Shown one piece after another: positions 34,700 to 43,302 of a stretch of 45,762 nt of DNA. Made by a program: the position numbers and the translations under genes. Below the pieces are notes generated by a model. It was not told the origin of the DNA, ran no database searches, and saw only the letters and a list, made by a program, of their open reading frames with translations. Each line of letters starts with the position of its first letter. Within the stretch, counting starts at the first letter, position 1. The DNA is from Sedimentisphaerales bacterium (GTDB lineage: Bacteria; Planctomycetota; Phycisphaerae; Sedimentisphaerales; SM23-30): the NCBI GenBank assembly GCA_028281535.1, contig JANQJS010000008.1, forward strand, positions 1 to 45,762, read 5' to 3'.

Positions 34700-36907
34700 G
34701 TGCCAGATTCACAACCTGATAATTTAGTTTTGAGTGGTGAAGGACCTATGGATTCCAATGGGGCTCTTCCTAAAGCACGTATCGATGTGGAGTGGAATGA
34801 GCAGGTGTATTATGGCAAGCCCTGTTATGTATTAAAAGATCCTACAACACTTCGGTATTATCGATTACGTCCACCAGAGTATACTATTTATCAAATGCTG
34901 GACGGAAAGAATGACTTAGATGCTATACTGCAGGAATTAAAAGATCGCTATCCACAAGAAGAATATGACGCCCAATCTGTTATGAGCTTTTTAGTTATGC
35001 TTAGAGGGGCAAGTCTTCTTCATATACCTGGAGAGACTGATACCGAATATTTATTGAAAAGGAAAGAGGTTTTAACGCGATCATTGTGGCAACGGATACG
35101 AACCGAATATCTCTTTTTTAAAGTACCATTATTTGATCCTGATAAGGGCTTGAATTGGCTGCATCGAAATTTTGGTGGCATTATCTATTCCCGTTTTATG
35201 GGAATATGCGTCATGGCGATGTTAGCAGGCGCATTATTTCTCTTTTTTAATAATATTGATAAAGTAAGCGAAGCCCAACCTATTTTGAGTTGGATTAACT
35301 TGCTTTATTTAGGGCCTAGTCTACTTTTGATTAAATGGATACATGAATATGGGCATGGATTGACCAGTAAGCATTTTGGTACTGAAGTGCACGAGATGGG
35401 GATATTGTTTTTAGTCTTTACGCCCAATTTTTATTGTGATGTCTCTGATGCCTGGATGATTCCAGAAAAACGAAAACGGATGTGGATCACAGCAGGGGGA
35501 ATTGTTGTTGAAGTTGTTATGGCAGGTATTGCCTGTTATATATGGGCCTTTACAGAACCCAAGACATTCATTAATCAGTTTTCATTGAATATTATGCTCG
35601 CTGCCAGTTTGAATACGGTGTTATTTAACGGGAACCCGTTATTAAGATATGATGGTTATTATTTTCTGATGGATTGGCTTGAGATTCCGAATCTTCGTCA
35701 AAAAGGGTCTGGGTATCTTTGGTATTTATTTCAACGCTATGTTTTAGGTGTTGATGATGCAACAAAGCCTATAGATGTTGAAGGTCGGGAGAGAACATTA
35801 ATCATTTACGCGATCAGTGCTGCTATATATCGATGGCTTGTTATGATTGCAATTATTACACTGGTCTGGACATTTTTAGATCCGATAGGGTTAGGATTGA
35901 TTGGTGCTGTAATGGCTGTAGGTGCTATATATACCTCACTAATAAAACCTATCATATTTTTCTTGAAGTTTGTCATAACACAAAATCATCGTTTACATAT
36001 ACAATTTGTCACAGCAGCAATATTACTGGTATTGATAGGTTCAGCGGCATTTATAGTTCTTGGATATCCTGTTGAAAGATCTGTTGATACGCAATGTATT
36101 ATTCGTCCTGTTCAATCATCTGTTATGTATGTTAATCATCCTGGATTTATAATGAAGAAGAATAATCCAAAGTTTGTCGAGGATGGGCAATTAGTTGATA
36201 AAGATCAGGTTCTTTTAGTGTTAACAGATCCTGAATTAAAAGCACAAGTGGATGATTTGTCATTTCAAATTGAGCAAAAGGTTATCGAGCTGGAAAGTTC
36301 TTTGAGGACCGGAAATCAAGCGAAAGCACGCCAAATACAGCACAATATTGACAGTTTGAAAGCACAATACCAACAAGCAAAAGTAAATTATGATAAACTA
36401 ATTATCCGTGCACCGCGCGATGGTGTTTTGCAATTACGAACGAAGAAGCCACTTGAGAAAATGGTTGGACAATTTTTACCAATCCAGTCTGAGTTATTTT
36501 CTGTTTATAATCCAGATGAATTCTTAGCTGTCGCTGCTGTACATCATAGAGATAATGGGCTGATCCAAGAAGGGCAAGTTGCCAAGGTGAAATTGTGGGC
36601 TTATGACGGAGATGAGATTATTAGTCTTGTAAAGCAAAAAGCCGCCAGGCCCGTCTTACGAATGTCCAGCCCTGCCTTTTCTACAGCTTATGGTGGCGAA
36701 GTTCAAACCATGCCTGCTGCGACACCACAAGAAGCGATTGAGCCTGCTGAAAATACCTATGAGTTAGAATTACCTCTTGAAAATCCAGGATTTCCATTAC
36801 GAGAAGGCATGGTTGGCAAGGCAAAAATCATCATGGGAGATGACTCACTTTTTGAGATATTTACCTATTGGTTTATGCAAACTATACGACAAGATTTTCG
36901 CTTATAG
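34700..36907 (+). CDS. PqqD-like / M50 zinc metallopeptidase / HlyD-like membrane protein
   Basis: The 735-aa protein begins with a PqqD-like winged-helix region (about 28-120, 'YVLKDPTTLRYYRLRPPEYT', 'LVMLRGASLLHIPG'). Then comes a site-2-protease-type membrane domain with the zinc motif HEYGH (His215, Glu216, His219) and 'NPLLRYDGYYFLMDWLEIPN', whose Asp318 is the likely third ligand. Several further helices follow. The C-terminal third (about 465-735) is periplasmic and HlyD-like, with a coiled coil (about 510-565) and 'LIIRAPRDGVLQLRT'. This matches the 'putative peptide zinc metalloprotease' (COG1994) group found with planctomycete adaptor genes; processing or export of a substrate is inferred. 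The start is GTG 34700 with AGGA 9 nt upstream. Confidence 0.8.
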   Translation: MPDSQPDNLVLSGEGPMDSNGALPKARIDVEWNEQVYYGKPCYVLKDPTTLRYYRLRPPEYTIYQMLDGKNDLDAILQELKDRYPQEEYDAQSVMSFLVMLRGASLLHIPGETDTEYLLKRKEVLTRSLWQRIRTEYLFFKVPLFDPDKGLNWLHRNFGGIIYSRFMGICVMAMLAGALFLFFNNIDKVSEAQPILSWINLLYLGPSLLLIKWIHEYGHGLTSKHFGTEVHEMGILFLVFTPNFYCDVSDAWMIPEKRKRMWITAGGIVVEVVMAGIACYIWAFTEPKTFINQFSLNIMLAASLNTVLFNGNPLLRYDGYYFLMDWLEIPNLRQKGSGYLWYLFQRYVLGVDDATKPIDVEGRERTLIIYAISAAIYRWLVMIAIITLVWTFLDPIGLGLIGAVMAVGAIYTSLIKPIIFFLKFVITQNHRLHIQFVTAAILLVLIGSAAFIVLGYPVERSVDTQCIIRPVQSSVMYVNHPGFIMKKNNPKFVEDGQLVDKDQVLLVLTDPELKAQVDDLSFQIEQKVIELESSLRTGNQAKARQIQHNIDSLKAQYQQAKVNYDKLIIRAPRDGVLQLRTKKPLEKMVGQFLPIQSELFSVYNPDEFLAVAAVHHRDNGLIQEGQVAKVKLWAYDGDEIISLVKQKAARPVLRMSSPAFSTAYGGEVQTMPAATPQEAIEPAENTYELELPLENPGFPLREGMVGKAKIIMGDDSLFEIFTYWFMQTIRQDFRL

Positions 36908-37116
36908 TTCTGAATATTTCTTAGGCTGATTGATATATGAATTTTAATTAAATGGTATGTGGATTTAGGCACTATTTTAAAATCATCATATTATCCTTTA
37001 GAATGTTTTTCCTCAATGAGTTAATAATGCATATTCAATATAGTTTATACATAGTACTTACCATCAAGATATCAAATCATGTTATCTCAAAAAAATTGGT
37101 GTAATAGAGGGGTAAT

Positions 37117-38643
37117 GTGTTAAACAGTAAAAGTTATTTATATGAACAATATCAAGAATGGAAAATGATATTTTGGGTCGCTTTTGGTTTAAATATCATA
37201 TCTTTTTTAGGGTTTATTGTTCACGAAACTTACACCTCTGATGATTATTCATATATTTTCACACATGTGCATCATTTGCCGCAAGGGAGATGGTTTGCTG
37301 GTTTTATTTATAATACTCTCTTGCAGGGTAGTTTTATGCCAACCTTGTCACCTATTATTGCAATAATATTCCATATTATTGCTGGTATTTTTGTATGTAA
37401 GTTTTGGGAGCTAAATAAAACGACAAGTTTGTTTGTCATTCTTTTGTGGAGTTTGCATTCCTACCATTTAGAGACATTCAATTTTAGAATTTCTACAATA
37501 TTAATTTCCTCAGTTTATATTCTTTCGAGTGTGGCAGTCTGGTTGGCTCCTAAAAGTAAAAAGTATTTTTTCATTAGTGTATTTTTGTTTTATTTGACCT
37601 TGTCGACATATCAGGTTTCATTGGGATATGTTGTTAGTGTTGTTATGGTATATGTTTTATTGGGTGTTACGAGAGGGGGATTTTCAAAAGATTCTGTGCG
37701 TAAAGCCGCTAGATATCTGCTTTTGTATGGTGCGATGATTGTATTGAGTGTCATTCTATATTTTGTGGTCACCAAAGTGATATTTATCGTTCTAGATGTT
37801 CAAGCACTGCAAAGATTTCAAATAGGTTTTATAAAAAACTATGAGCAATTACAGGCGAAAACTGCGGTTGTTGCGACTTTATTGTTTGTACGCTTAATGC
37901 CACTTTCTGAATTCATCATGCCCTTTTTTGGTAAGCTTGTCATTTTTCTTATTTCGATCTTGGGTTGTATTGCTGCTGCTCAAAAGACAAATAGCTTATG
38001 GAGTCGATTGGGCATATTGCTATGGATCATAATCATTCCTTTAGGGGCAATTTTATTTATGCTGCCACTGGCAGTGTTGTGGATGCCTTGGCGTGTTTGT
38101 CTCGGGTTGGCTATTTTTATTGTAGGGATGTTTGCTTTAACGCAAGAAGCCTCTCGTAAATGGATTCGTCAAACAAGTATTGTACTCGCAAGTGTATTGG
38201 TTGTTTATTTATTATTAAATAATAATAGTATATTTTATAAACATTTCCTCGTTAACCATGATGACAAGGTTATGGCAACCAGAGTTATAGATAAAATTCA
38301 ATCTTTAGAACAGTACAAACCCGGTCTGCCAGTGGTCATTGTTGGAAATGTTCCTAAGCAGAAGTTTTCCAAAGAAGGAAAGTCAAATCAGGAAATTATT
38401 GTTGGATATGCAAAACACGCCATGCAAAGACGCTACTCTTTGGCGACGAGTGCTTTTACTATTGGTTGGGGCAAATATAATATTTTATTAAAATACATGA
38501 ATTTAGATTGCCAAAGACCAACGGAAGATGAAATTACGATGGCATATTCCCAGGCCGTCGGACGAAAAGCCTGGCCTGATCCTTCCTCAGTGTTTATACA
38601 TAATGATGTGGTTATATTGGTGCTTACGCCACCTAATTCCTAA
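37117..38643 (+). CDS. GtrII-like polytopic membrane glucosyltransferase
   Basis: The 508-aa protein has about eleven hydrophobic segments. Its first loop carries 'SDDYSYIFTHVHHLPQGRWF', where the Asp pair after helix 1 and the later GRW are the marks of the GtrII (Glucos_trans_II) family. The soluble C-terminus (about 385-508) is extracytoplasmic. Family members move glucose from a polyprenyl-phosphate donor to surface polysaccharide. The start is GTG 37117, because the overlapping ATG (37115) is closed after two codons; a strong GAGGGG lies 4-5 nt upstream. The gene stands alone, with 209 nt before it and the tmRNA after it. Confidence 0.75.
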   Translation: MLNSKSYLYEQYQEWKMIFWVAFGLNIISFLGFIVHETYTSDDYSYIFTHVHHLPQGRWFAGFIYNTLLQGSFMPTLSPIIAIIFHIIAGIFVCKFWELNKTTSLFVILLWSLHSYHLETFNFRISTILISSVYILSSVAVWLAPKSKKYFFISVFLFYLTLSTYQVSLGYVVSVVMVYVLLGVTRGGFSKDSVRKAARYLLLYGAMIVLSVILYFVVTKVIFIVLDVQALQRFQIGFIKNYEQLQAKTAVVATLLFVRLMPLSEFIMPFFGKLVIFLISILGCIAAAQKTNSLWSRLGILLWIIIIPLGAILFMLPLAVLWMPWRVCLGLAIFIVGMFALTQEASRKWIRQTSIVLASVLVVYLLLNNNSIFYKHFLVNHDDKVMATRVIDKIQSLEQYKPGLPVVIVGNVPKQKFSKEGKSNQEIIVGYAKHAMQRRYSLATSAFTIGWGKYNILLKYMNLDCQRPTEDEITMAYSQAVGRKAWPDPSSVFIHNDVVILVLTPPNS

Positions 38644-38741
38644 TCGTTTCCATACTCAAACTCTATTCGAAGGAATCGTCCTATCCATCATCTTTATAAT
38701 TCGATAAACTTATACATGATAGAAACTTAATCCATACTTGA

Positions 38742-38771
38742 TTGACACTTCATGTTAAATTATAATATACA
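38742..38771 (+). promoter_or_regulatory. Predicted promoter of the tmRNA gene
   Basis: A perfect -35 TTGACA (38742-38747) is followed after 18 nt by TATACA (38766-38771). A perfect TATAAT overlaps at 38761-38766, but its 13-nt spacing is too short. The mature 5' end (38812) is about 40 nt downstream, consistent with RNase P trimming. Confidence 0.55.
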
Positions 38772-38811
38772 CAATAAGCAAGTCCTCTCATTGGTTATTA
38801 TGGGGGCGAAA

Positions 38812-39153
38812 GGCTTCGACCGGACGGGTTGAGGTTTGGGTTGCGTGTCCAGGATCGGTAGTTGGCCTGGTTAATCATCTACCGAAAATAATAAATGCTA
38901 ACAATCAGTTACGCATGGCCGCTTAATTAAGCGACCCGTTTGCACCGCGACGTCTACTAGTGGATGCAAACGACGATAGTAGACTGGCTTAAGCGGGCTG
39001 CTCGGCCCTTCTTAAGTGAGAAACAGTCGAGCTAGCCAAAATGATATCCTGTTGGTCGGAGATTATGGCGGCGAAACTTAAATGACACAACTATGCACGT
39101 AGATGCCCTTTCTGAAACGTCACGGGACCGGGGTTCGATTCCCCGCGCCTCCA
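38812..39153 (+). ncRNA. ssrA: Transfer-messenger RNA (tmRNA), one-piece
   Basis: The RNA rescues stalled ribosomes by trans-translation with SmpB. The 5' end GGGGGCGAAAGGCTTCGACC pairs with the 3' acceptor strand CGCCTCC (39146-39152), and a T arm CGGGG-TTCGATT-CCCCG precedes it. The discriminator base is A39153; CCA is not encoded and must be added. The resume codon is GCT 38897 and the frame reads A-N-N-Q-L-R-M-A-A then TAA (38924-38926), so the added tag is (A)ANNQLRMAA. The stop codon lies in a hairpin (CGCTTAATTAAGCG), as is usual for tmRNA. Its length, 342 nt, is normal and there is no permuted two-piece arrangement. Confidence 0.97.
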
Positions 39154-39189
39154 TTCTCCGTCGCTCATCAGAGATGAGCTATGGAGAAT
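39153..39189 (+). terminator. Hairpin directly behind the tmRNA
   Basis: ATTCTCC (39153-39159) pairs with GGAGAAT (39183-39189), and inside it GCTCATC (39163-39169) pairs with GATGAGC (39173-39179) around an AGA loop. The stem starts at the discriminator base. No T-run follows, so it may be a processing or stability element and not a true terminator. Confidence 0.5.
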
Positions 39190-39493
39190 GCTCTCTGAAG
39201 CTAATTTATTCGAAGCGTTAGCGAAGAAAAATAGCGAAAGGGGGCTAATTGCTACAAGTGGTTGAGATATTATTTGGAATTATTGCATGCCTTTGCGAAT
39301 AAACATTTGAATACTATCCTATAATGGCTTCAGGGGAATTTACGTTAAAAAAGATTATAATGTTAGGGGTTTGTTAAAATCATGAATAAGTATTAATCCT
39401 ATTGCATTTTGCTATCTTTCTGTATAATTGAATTGTGTTAAACCAATGTAACTAATCCAAAAAATGTGTGTTGATAAAAAGGAAGAAAGATAA
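39190..39493. other. Intergenic region, tmRNA to GH95 gene
   Basis: About 300 nt with no gene. A small repeat-like patch (tagcgaa twice, and TTCG...CGAA, about 39211-39240) follows the tmRNA hairpin. The GH95 promoter candidate lies near the downstream end. Confidence 0.5.
39402..39428 (+). promoter_or_regulatory. Possible promoter of the GH95 gene
   Basis: TTGCAT (39402-39407), 15 nt, TATAAT (39423-39428). The -10 is perfect, and the leader to the ATG would be about 60 nt. The spacing is slightly short. Confidence 0.4.
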
Positions 39494-41926
39494 ATGTATA
39501 ATAAAATTATTCTATTTATGTTGTTGGTGGCGATCAGCATCTCAAGTCCGTCTTATTCTGCTGAAAGTACTTTATATGATCTCAAAATAATTCATCCCGA
39601 TAAAGGGTTTGTCAGTACTGACGCAGCTGAAAAATGGGATCAAGCTCTTATCTGTGGCAATGGTTCTACCGGGGCTTTGATTTATGGTCAGCCTGTCAAT
39701 GAAACAATCACTTTTTCACATGAAGATCTTTTTCTGCCTCAAGCTTATCCCAAAAAGCAAATTCCCTTAGCTCAACATATAGACAAAATCCAAGAGTGGG
39801 TGATGAATAATGAGGGTGAAAAAGCAGGCGAGTTGATTATGGAGATTGGCAAAAAAGAAGGTTATAAAGAATTGATCTGGCCTGATCCTCTTAGTCCTGC
39901 TGCTCAGTTGTTGATTGCGATGGATGATGGTAAAAAGGTACAAAAATCAATTCGTAGTGTAGATTTTGAAACGGCAGAAGCATTGGTTGCCTGGAAAACC
40001 GAGGAAGGTGTTTATCATCGTAATACCTTTGTCTCTCGTAGTGATGATATCACCGTTGTCTCAATGACAAGTCCTGATATGGCTAAAATTAATTGCCGAT
40101 TTCGATTAGCAAACGTACCTTATGAAGAAAACAAAGAGTGGGGCGAAGAATTAGGCCTTAATAAATTAGAAGTCTATCTTTACAAGCAAATCGAAAAAAC
40201 CACTGTCGATGCAAATGTAAAATGGCTGGCTTTTACCACAAAATACCGTCAAAACTGGCAAGGAGCTCTTGGTGGAATGGCCATCGTATCTAAAGTGATC
40301 ACGGATGGCGTGACCAGCAAGGATGATGAATGGTTGAAGGTCAGTGATGCTTCTGAAGTGCTTGTGATTACAAAAATGAAAGTCTGTCAAGACTTCGATA
40401 TAAAAGTTATTGATGAACTTAAAGAGCAGATCGATAATTATAAACCAAATTACGATACCTTGTTTAAATCACACGCACATGTCCATTCAGAAATATTTAA
40501 TCGTGTTTCTTTAGATTTAAATACTAAATCCACAAAAATCAGCAGTGAAAAGCTAATCGCTAATTCAAGTTTCGAAAATACGACACCAGAATTAGTAGAA
40601 CGTCTTTTCGATGCGGCCCGGTATGCGATTATTTGCAGTACAGGTAAAAATGCACCGACGCTACAAGGAATCTGGACGGGAACCTGGCAACCAGCCTGGA
40701 GTAGTGATTATACATTGAATGGTAACATCCAGACGGCAATTGCTTTTGGATTAAGTGGGAATTTTCCAGAAACAACTCTTGCTTATTTGGATACCATGGA
40801 GCGATTCATGGATGACTTACATAATAATGCTAAAATATTATATGGCAGCGATGGGATAATGGTTCCTTCCCGCGGCAGTGTTCATTGTATTGCTAATCAC
40901 TTCACTGACGAGTATCCAATGATTTTATGGACCGCGGGTGCTGGTTGGACATCACAATATTATTATGATGTTTACCAATACACACAGGATAAAAAATTTC
41001 TGGAAGAACGTGCCATTCCATTTATGACAAAAACAGCCAAGTTCTATGAGGATTTTCTGACGGTTGAAAAAGATGGTAAAATTGTCTATGTACCATCCTA
41101 TTCACCTGAAATTGGTCCATTAGATCACCCGACAACGATTACGGCAAATGCGACGATGGATATCGCGATTGCTAAACAATTATTCCGAAATTTGATAACC
41201 TTAAGCAAAGAGACACCAATTGATCCAGAACTCATCAAAATGTGTAAAACCATGTTGAAAAAATTGCCTGATTACGAAATTGGTGAAGATGGTGCATTGC
41301 GAGAATGGATTTGGCCGGGACTAAAAAATAATGATACGCATAGACATGCATCACATTTGTATCCGCTTTATTATGAAAATGATCCAGAGATCATGGCAAG
41401 TGAAGCCTTAAAGAAAGCTTCGCTGCAGGCTATAGAAAATCGTTTGGATTATCGTCGTCCTAAAAATGGTGCAGAGATGGCTTTCGGTATAGTTCAGTTA
41501 GGTCAACCTGCGGCTCACTTGGGAGCGACAGATGTTGCATATGAATGTCTGAGATGGCTGGCTAATTCTTATTGGCGATCGAACATGATGTCTACACATG
41601 ATCCTGACAAGATCTTTAACGTGGATATTTGTGGCGGTGTTCCGGCACTTATTATCGATATGTTGTTGTATAGTGAAGTAGATAAAATGACCATTTTGCC
41701 TGCATTGCCATCTGATTGGGCAGAAGGCAGCATCAAAGGGATTAAAGCAAGAGGCGGATTTACTTTGGATATCGCCTGGAAAGATGGAAAATTATCCTCT
41801 TTGAAAGTGCATAGCCTTGCAGGGCGATCATGTCAGATTTTCTATGGAAACTACTTTCACAACCTTGTCCTTAAAGCTGGAAGTACCCTGGAATTAGATG
41901 GCCAATTGAATAAAAAAGTTAATTAG
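39494..41926 (+). CDS. Exported glycoside hydrolase family 95 protein (alpha-fucosidase-like)
   Basis: The 810-aa protein has a signal peptide (IILFMLLVAISISSPSYSA). The N-terminal beta-domain contains 'WDQALICGNGSTGALIYG'. The (alpha/alpha)6 barrel contains 'LQGIWTGTWQPAWSSDYTL', 'HRHASHLYPLYYENDPEI' and 'FNVDICGG', and the C-terminal beta-domain 'ILPALPSDWAEGSIKGIKAR' is typical of GH95. Residues expected to be catalytic by comparison with Bifidobacterium AfcA are present: Asn409 and Asn411, Glu539 (in SPE) and Asp711. The family removes alpha-1,2-fucose or, in some members, alpha-L-galactose by inversion. The sequence is diverged, so the substrate is uncertain; algal fucose-containing glycans are a fair guess. 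SD GGAAG lies 8 nt upstream. The last 4 nt overlap the convergent hemG. Confidence 0.87.
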   Translation: MYNKIILFMLLVAISISSPSYSAESTLYDLKIIHPDKGFVSTDAAEKWDQALICGNGSTGALIYGQPVNETITFSHEDLFLPQAYPKKQIPLAQHIDKIQEWVMNNEGEKAGELIMEIGKKEGYKELIWPDPLSPAAQLLIAMDDGKKVQKSIRSVDFETAEALVAWKTEEGVYHRNTFVSRSDDITVVSMTSPDMAKINCRFRLANVPYEENKEWGEELGLNKLEVYLYKQIEKTTVDANVKWLAFTTKYRQNWQGALGGMAIVSKVITDGVTSKDDEWLKVSDASEVLVITKMKVCQDFDIKVIDELKEQIDNYKPNYDTLFKSHAHVHSEIFNRVSLDLNTKSTKISSEKLIANSSFENTTPELVERLFDAARYAIICSTGKNAPTLQGIWTGTWQPAWSSDYTLNGNIQTAIAFGLSGNFPETTLAYLDTMERFMDDLHNNAKILYGSDGIMVPSRGSVHCIANHFTDEYPMILWTAGAGWTSQYYYDVYQYTQDKKFLEERAIPFMTKTAKFYEDFLTVEKDGKIVYVPSYSPEIGPLDHPTTITANATMDIAIAKQLFRNLITLSKETPIDPELIKMCKTMLKKLPDYEIGEDGALREWIWPGLKNNDTHRHASHLYPLYYENDPEIMASEALKKASLQAIENRLDYRRPKNGAEMAFGIVQLGQPAAHLGATDVAYECLRWLANSYWRSNMMSTHDPDKIFNVDICGGVPALIIDMLLYSEVDKMTILPALPSDWAEGSIKGIKARGGFTLDIAWKDGKLSSLKVHSLAGRSCQIFYGNYFHNLVLKAGSTLELDGQLNKKVN

Positions 41927-43302
41927 TCTAACAGATTAGATTGACAGATTAAATGGGTGATATGATCTGATCGTTTGATCACATCATTGAGGCCAACGCC
42001 AGAGTAGGAATTCCCGGCTAGATAAATGTTGCCTAGCGCCGCAAGATTGTTTTCGATTGTCTCCAATCTTGCATTGTGACCTAGAGAATATTGTGGAATG
42101 GCTTTTTTCCAGACAATGACTTTTTCAATTATGGGCGGTTGATTCAATCCGATTATGCGATCTAGCTCTTGAAATGTTATTTGGCCTAATTCCTCACTAC
42201 TTTTTTCTAGCAATTCAGGTTTTCTAGGGCCCGCTAACATGGTTCGTAACAATACATGGTCTTGCGGTGCTTGATCTGGGAAAATGACCGAAGTCCAGAT
42301 GGAACCTAAAATCAGGCTTTGTTGGCTGCCAGGTACTAAAAATCCAAATCCATCCATGCTCCGTTTTATCTGATCACGGTGATATCCCTGGCACACAACA
42401 ATCAGACCATTGTAAGTAATTTCACTGAGCAAAGAGGCTGTTTGAGATTGTAGTGGCTCTATGAGTTTTTGTGTGGCATAAGCAGGGCAGGCAAAAATCA
42501 GTCCGTCAAAAATGTCAGATGAATCATCCGTTTGGACTTTGTATTGATTATCCATTGATTGAATGTTTTGTACGGTTGAGTTGGTGGCAATGTGATTATT
42601 TAATTCTTTGGATAGCCGTTCAATTAGGGTATAAAAACCGCCTTTAAAACTGGTTAATATCCCGGAAGGTCCCGCGCTGACGGGTTGGTCTTTTTTTTCA
42701 TTCTTTTTAGCCTTCATGGCTTTGATCAGGCTACCATACTGGTTTTCCATTTCAGCCATTTTAGGAAAACATGCCGTAAGTGATAGTTTGCGTGCGTCAC
42801 CGCCAAAAATACCCGTCACCATAGGATCGATCAAAATGTCTGCTGCTTCTTTGCCTATGCGTCGGCAGGCGAATTGATAGATGCTTTCATCGATATCATC
42901 TTTTCTTGCTGAAACGAATATGTCGCCAAGAACCCGAAGGCGGCCGGGCAATGATAATAATTTATTGGTAAGAAATTTACCTGGATGAGCGGCAATTTCC
43001 CATAATTTTTCATTGCGGTAAATATACCGTTTTGCTGACTTTTCATTTGCTTTGATCAACTGATCTGTCAGTCCTAATTGTTTGATAAATTCTAGCGTGA
43101 TGGGCTCTTTATCTAGAAAACCATTGGGGCCCCAATCCATCGTATACCCTTGTTCACGCGTGACGCCGATAGTCCCTCCACATGATGTCTTGGATTCAAA
43201 GATCTTGAATTCAACCTTGTTGCCTAGTTTTTCTTTTAGAAAAAAACCTGCAGAGAGCCCTGCTATACCAGCACCAATGATGGCAACACGTTTTGTGCTC
43301 AT
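41923..43302 (-). CDS. hemG: Protoporphyrinogen oxidase, HemY/PPOX type
   Basis: The 459-aa FAD enzyme oxidises protoporphyrinogen IX to protoporphyrin IX. The N-terminal dinucleotide-binding motif is 'VAIIGAGIAGLSAGFFLKE' followed by 'FESKTSCGGTI'. 'DWGPNGFLDKEP' and the C-terminal 'YLAGNSYSGVGLNDVIKRS' are standard for the HemY/PPOX family. An ATG at 43321-43323 would add seven residues (MHPRGFG), but the ATG at 43300-43302 overlaps the hemH stop as ATGA, has GAGG seven nt upstream and gives the usual family start MSTKRVAIIG; I chose it. Enzymes of this type generally use O2, unlike HemN in the same operon. The gene name is given in the hemG/hemY sense, not E. coli HemG. Confidence 0.93.
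   Translation of the reverse strand: MSTKRVAIIGAGIAGLSAGFFLKEKLGNKVEFKIFESKTSCGGTIGVTREQGYTMDWGPNGFLDKEPITLEFIKQLGLTDQLIKANEKSAKRYIYRNEKLWEIAAHPGKFLTNKLLSLPGRLRVLGDIFVSARKDDIDESIYQFACRRIGKEAADILIDPMVTGIFGGDARKLSLTACFPKMAEMENQYGSLIKAMKAKKNEKKDQPVSAGPSGILTSFKGGFYTLIERLSKELNNHIATNSTVQNIQSMDNQYKVQTDDSSDIFDGLIFACPAYATQKLIEPLQSQTASLLSEITYNGLIVVCQGYHRDQIKRSMDGFGFLVPGSQQSLILGSIWTSVIFPDQAPQDHVLLRTMLAGPRKPELLEKSSEELGQITFQELDRIIGLNQPPIIEKVIVWKKAIPQYSLGHNARLETIENNLAALGNIYLAGNSYSGVGLNDVIKRSDHITHLICQSNLLD

Noticed and set aside
38761-38766. Perfect TATAAT as the tmRNA -10 box
   Set aside because: It is only 13 nt from TTGACA, too short for sigma-70; the overlapping TATACA at 18 nt was preferred.
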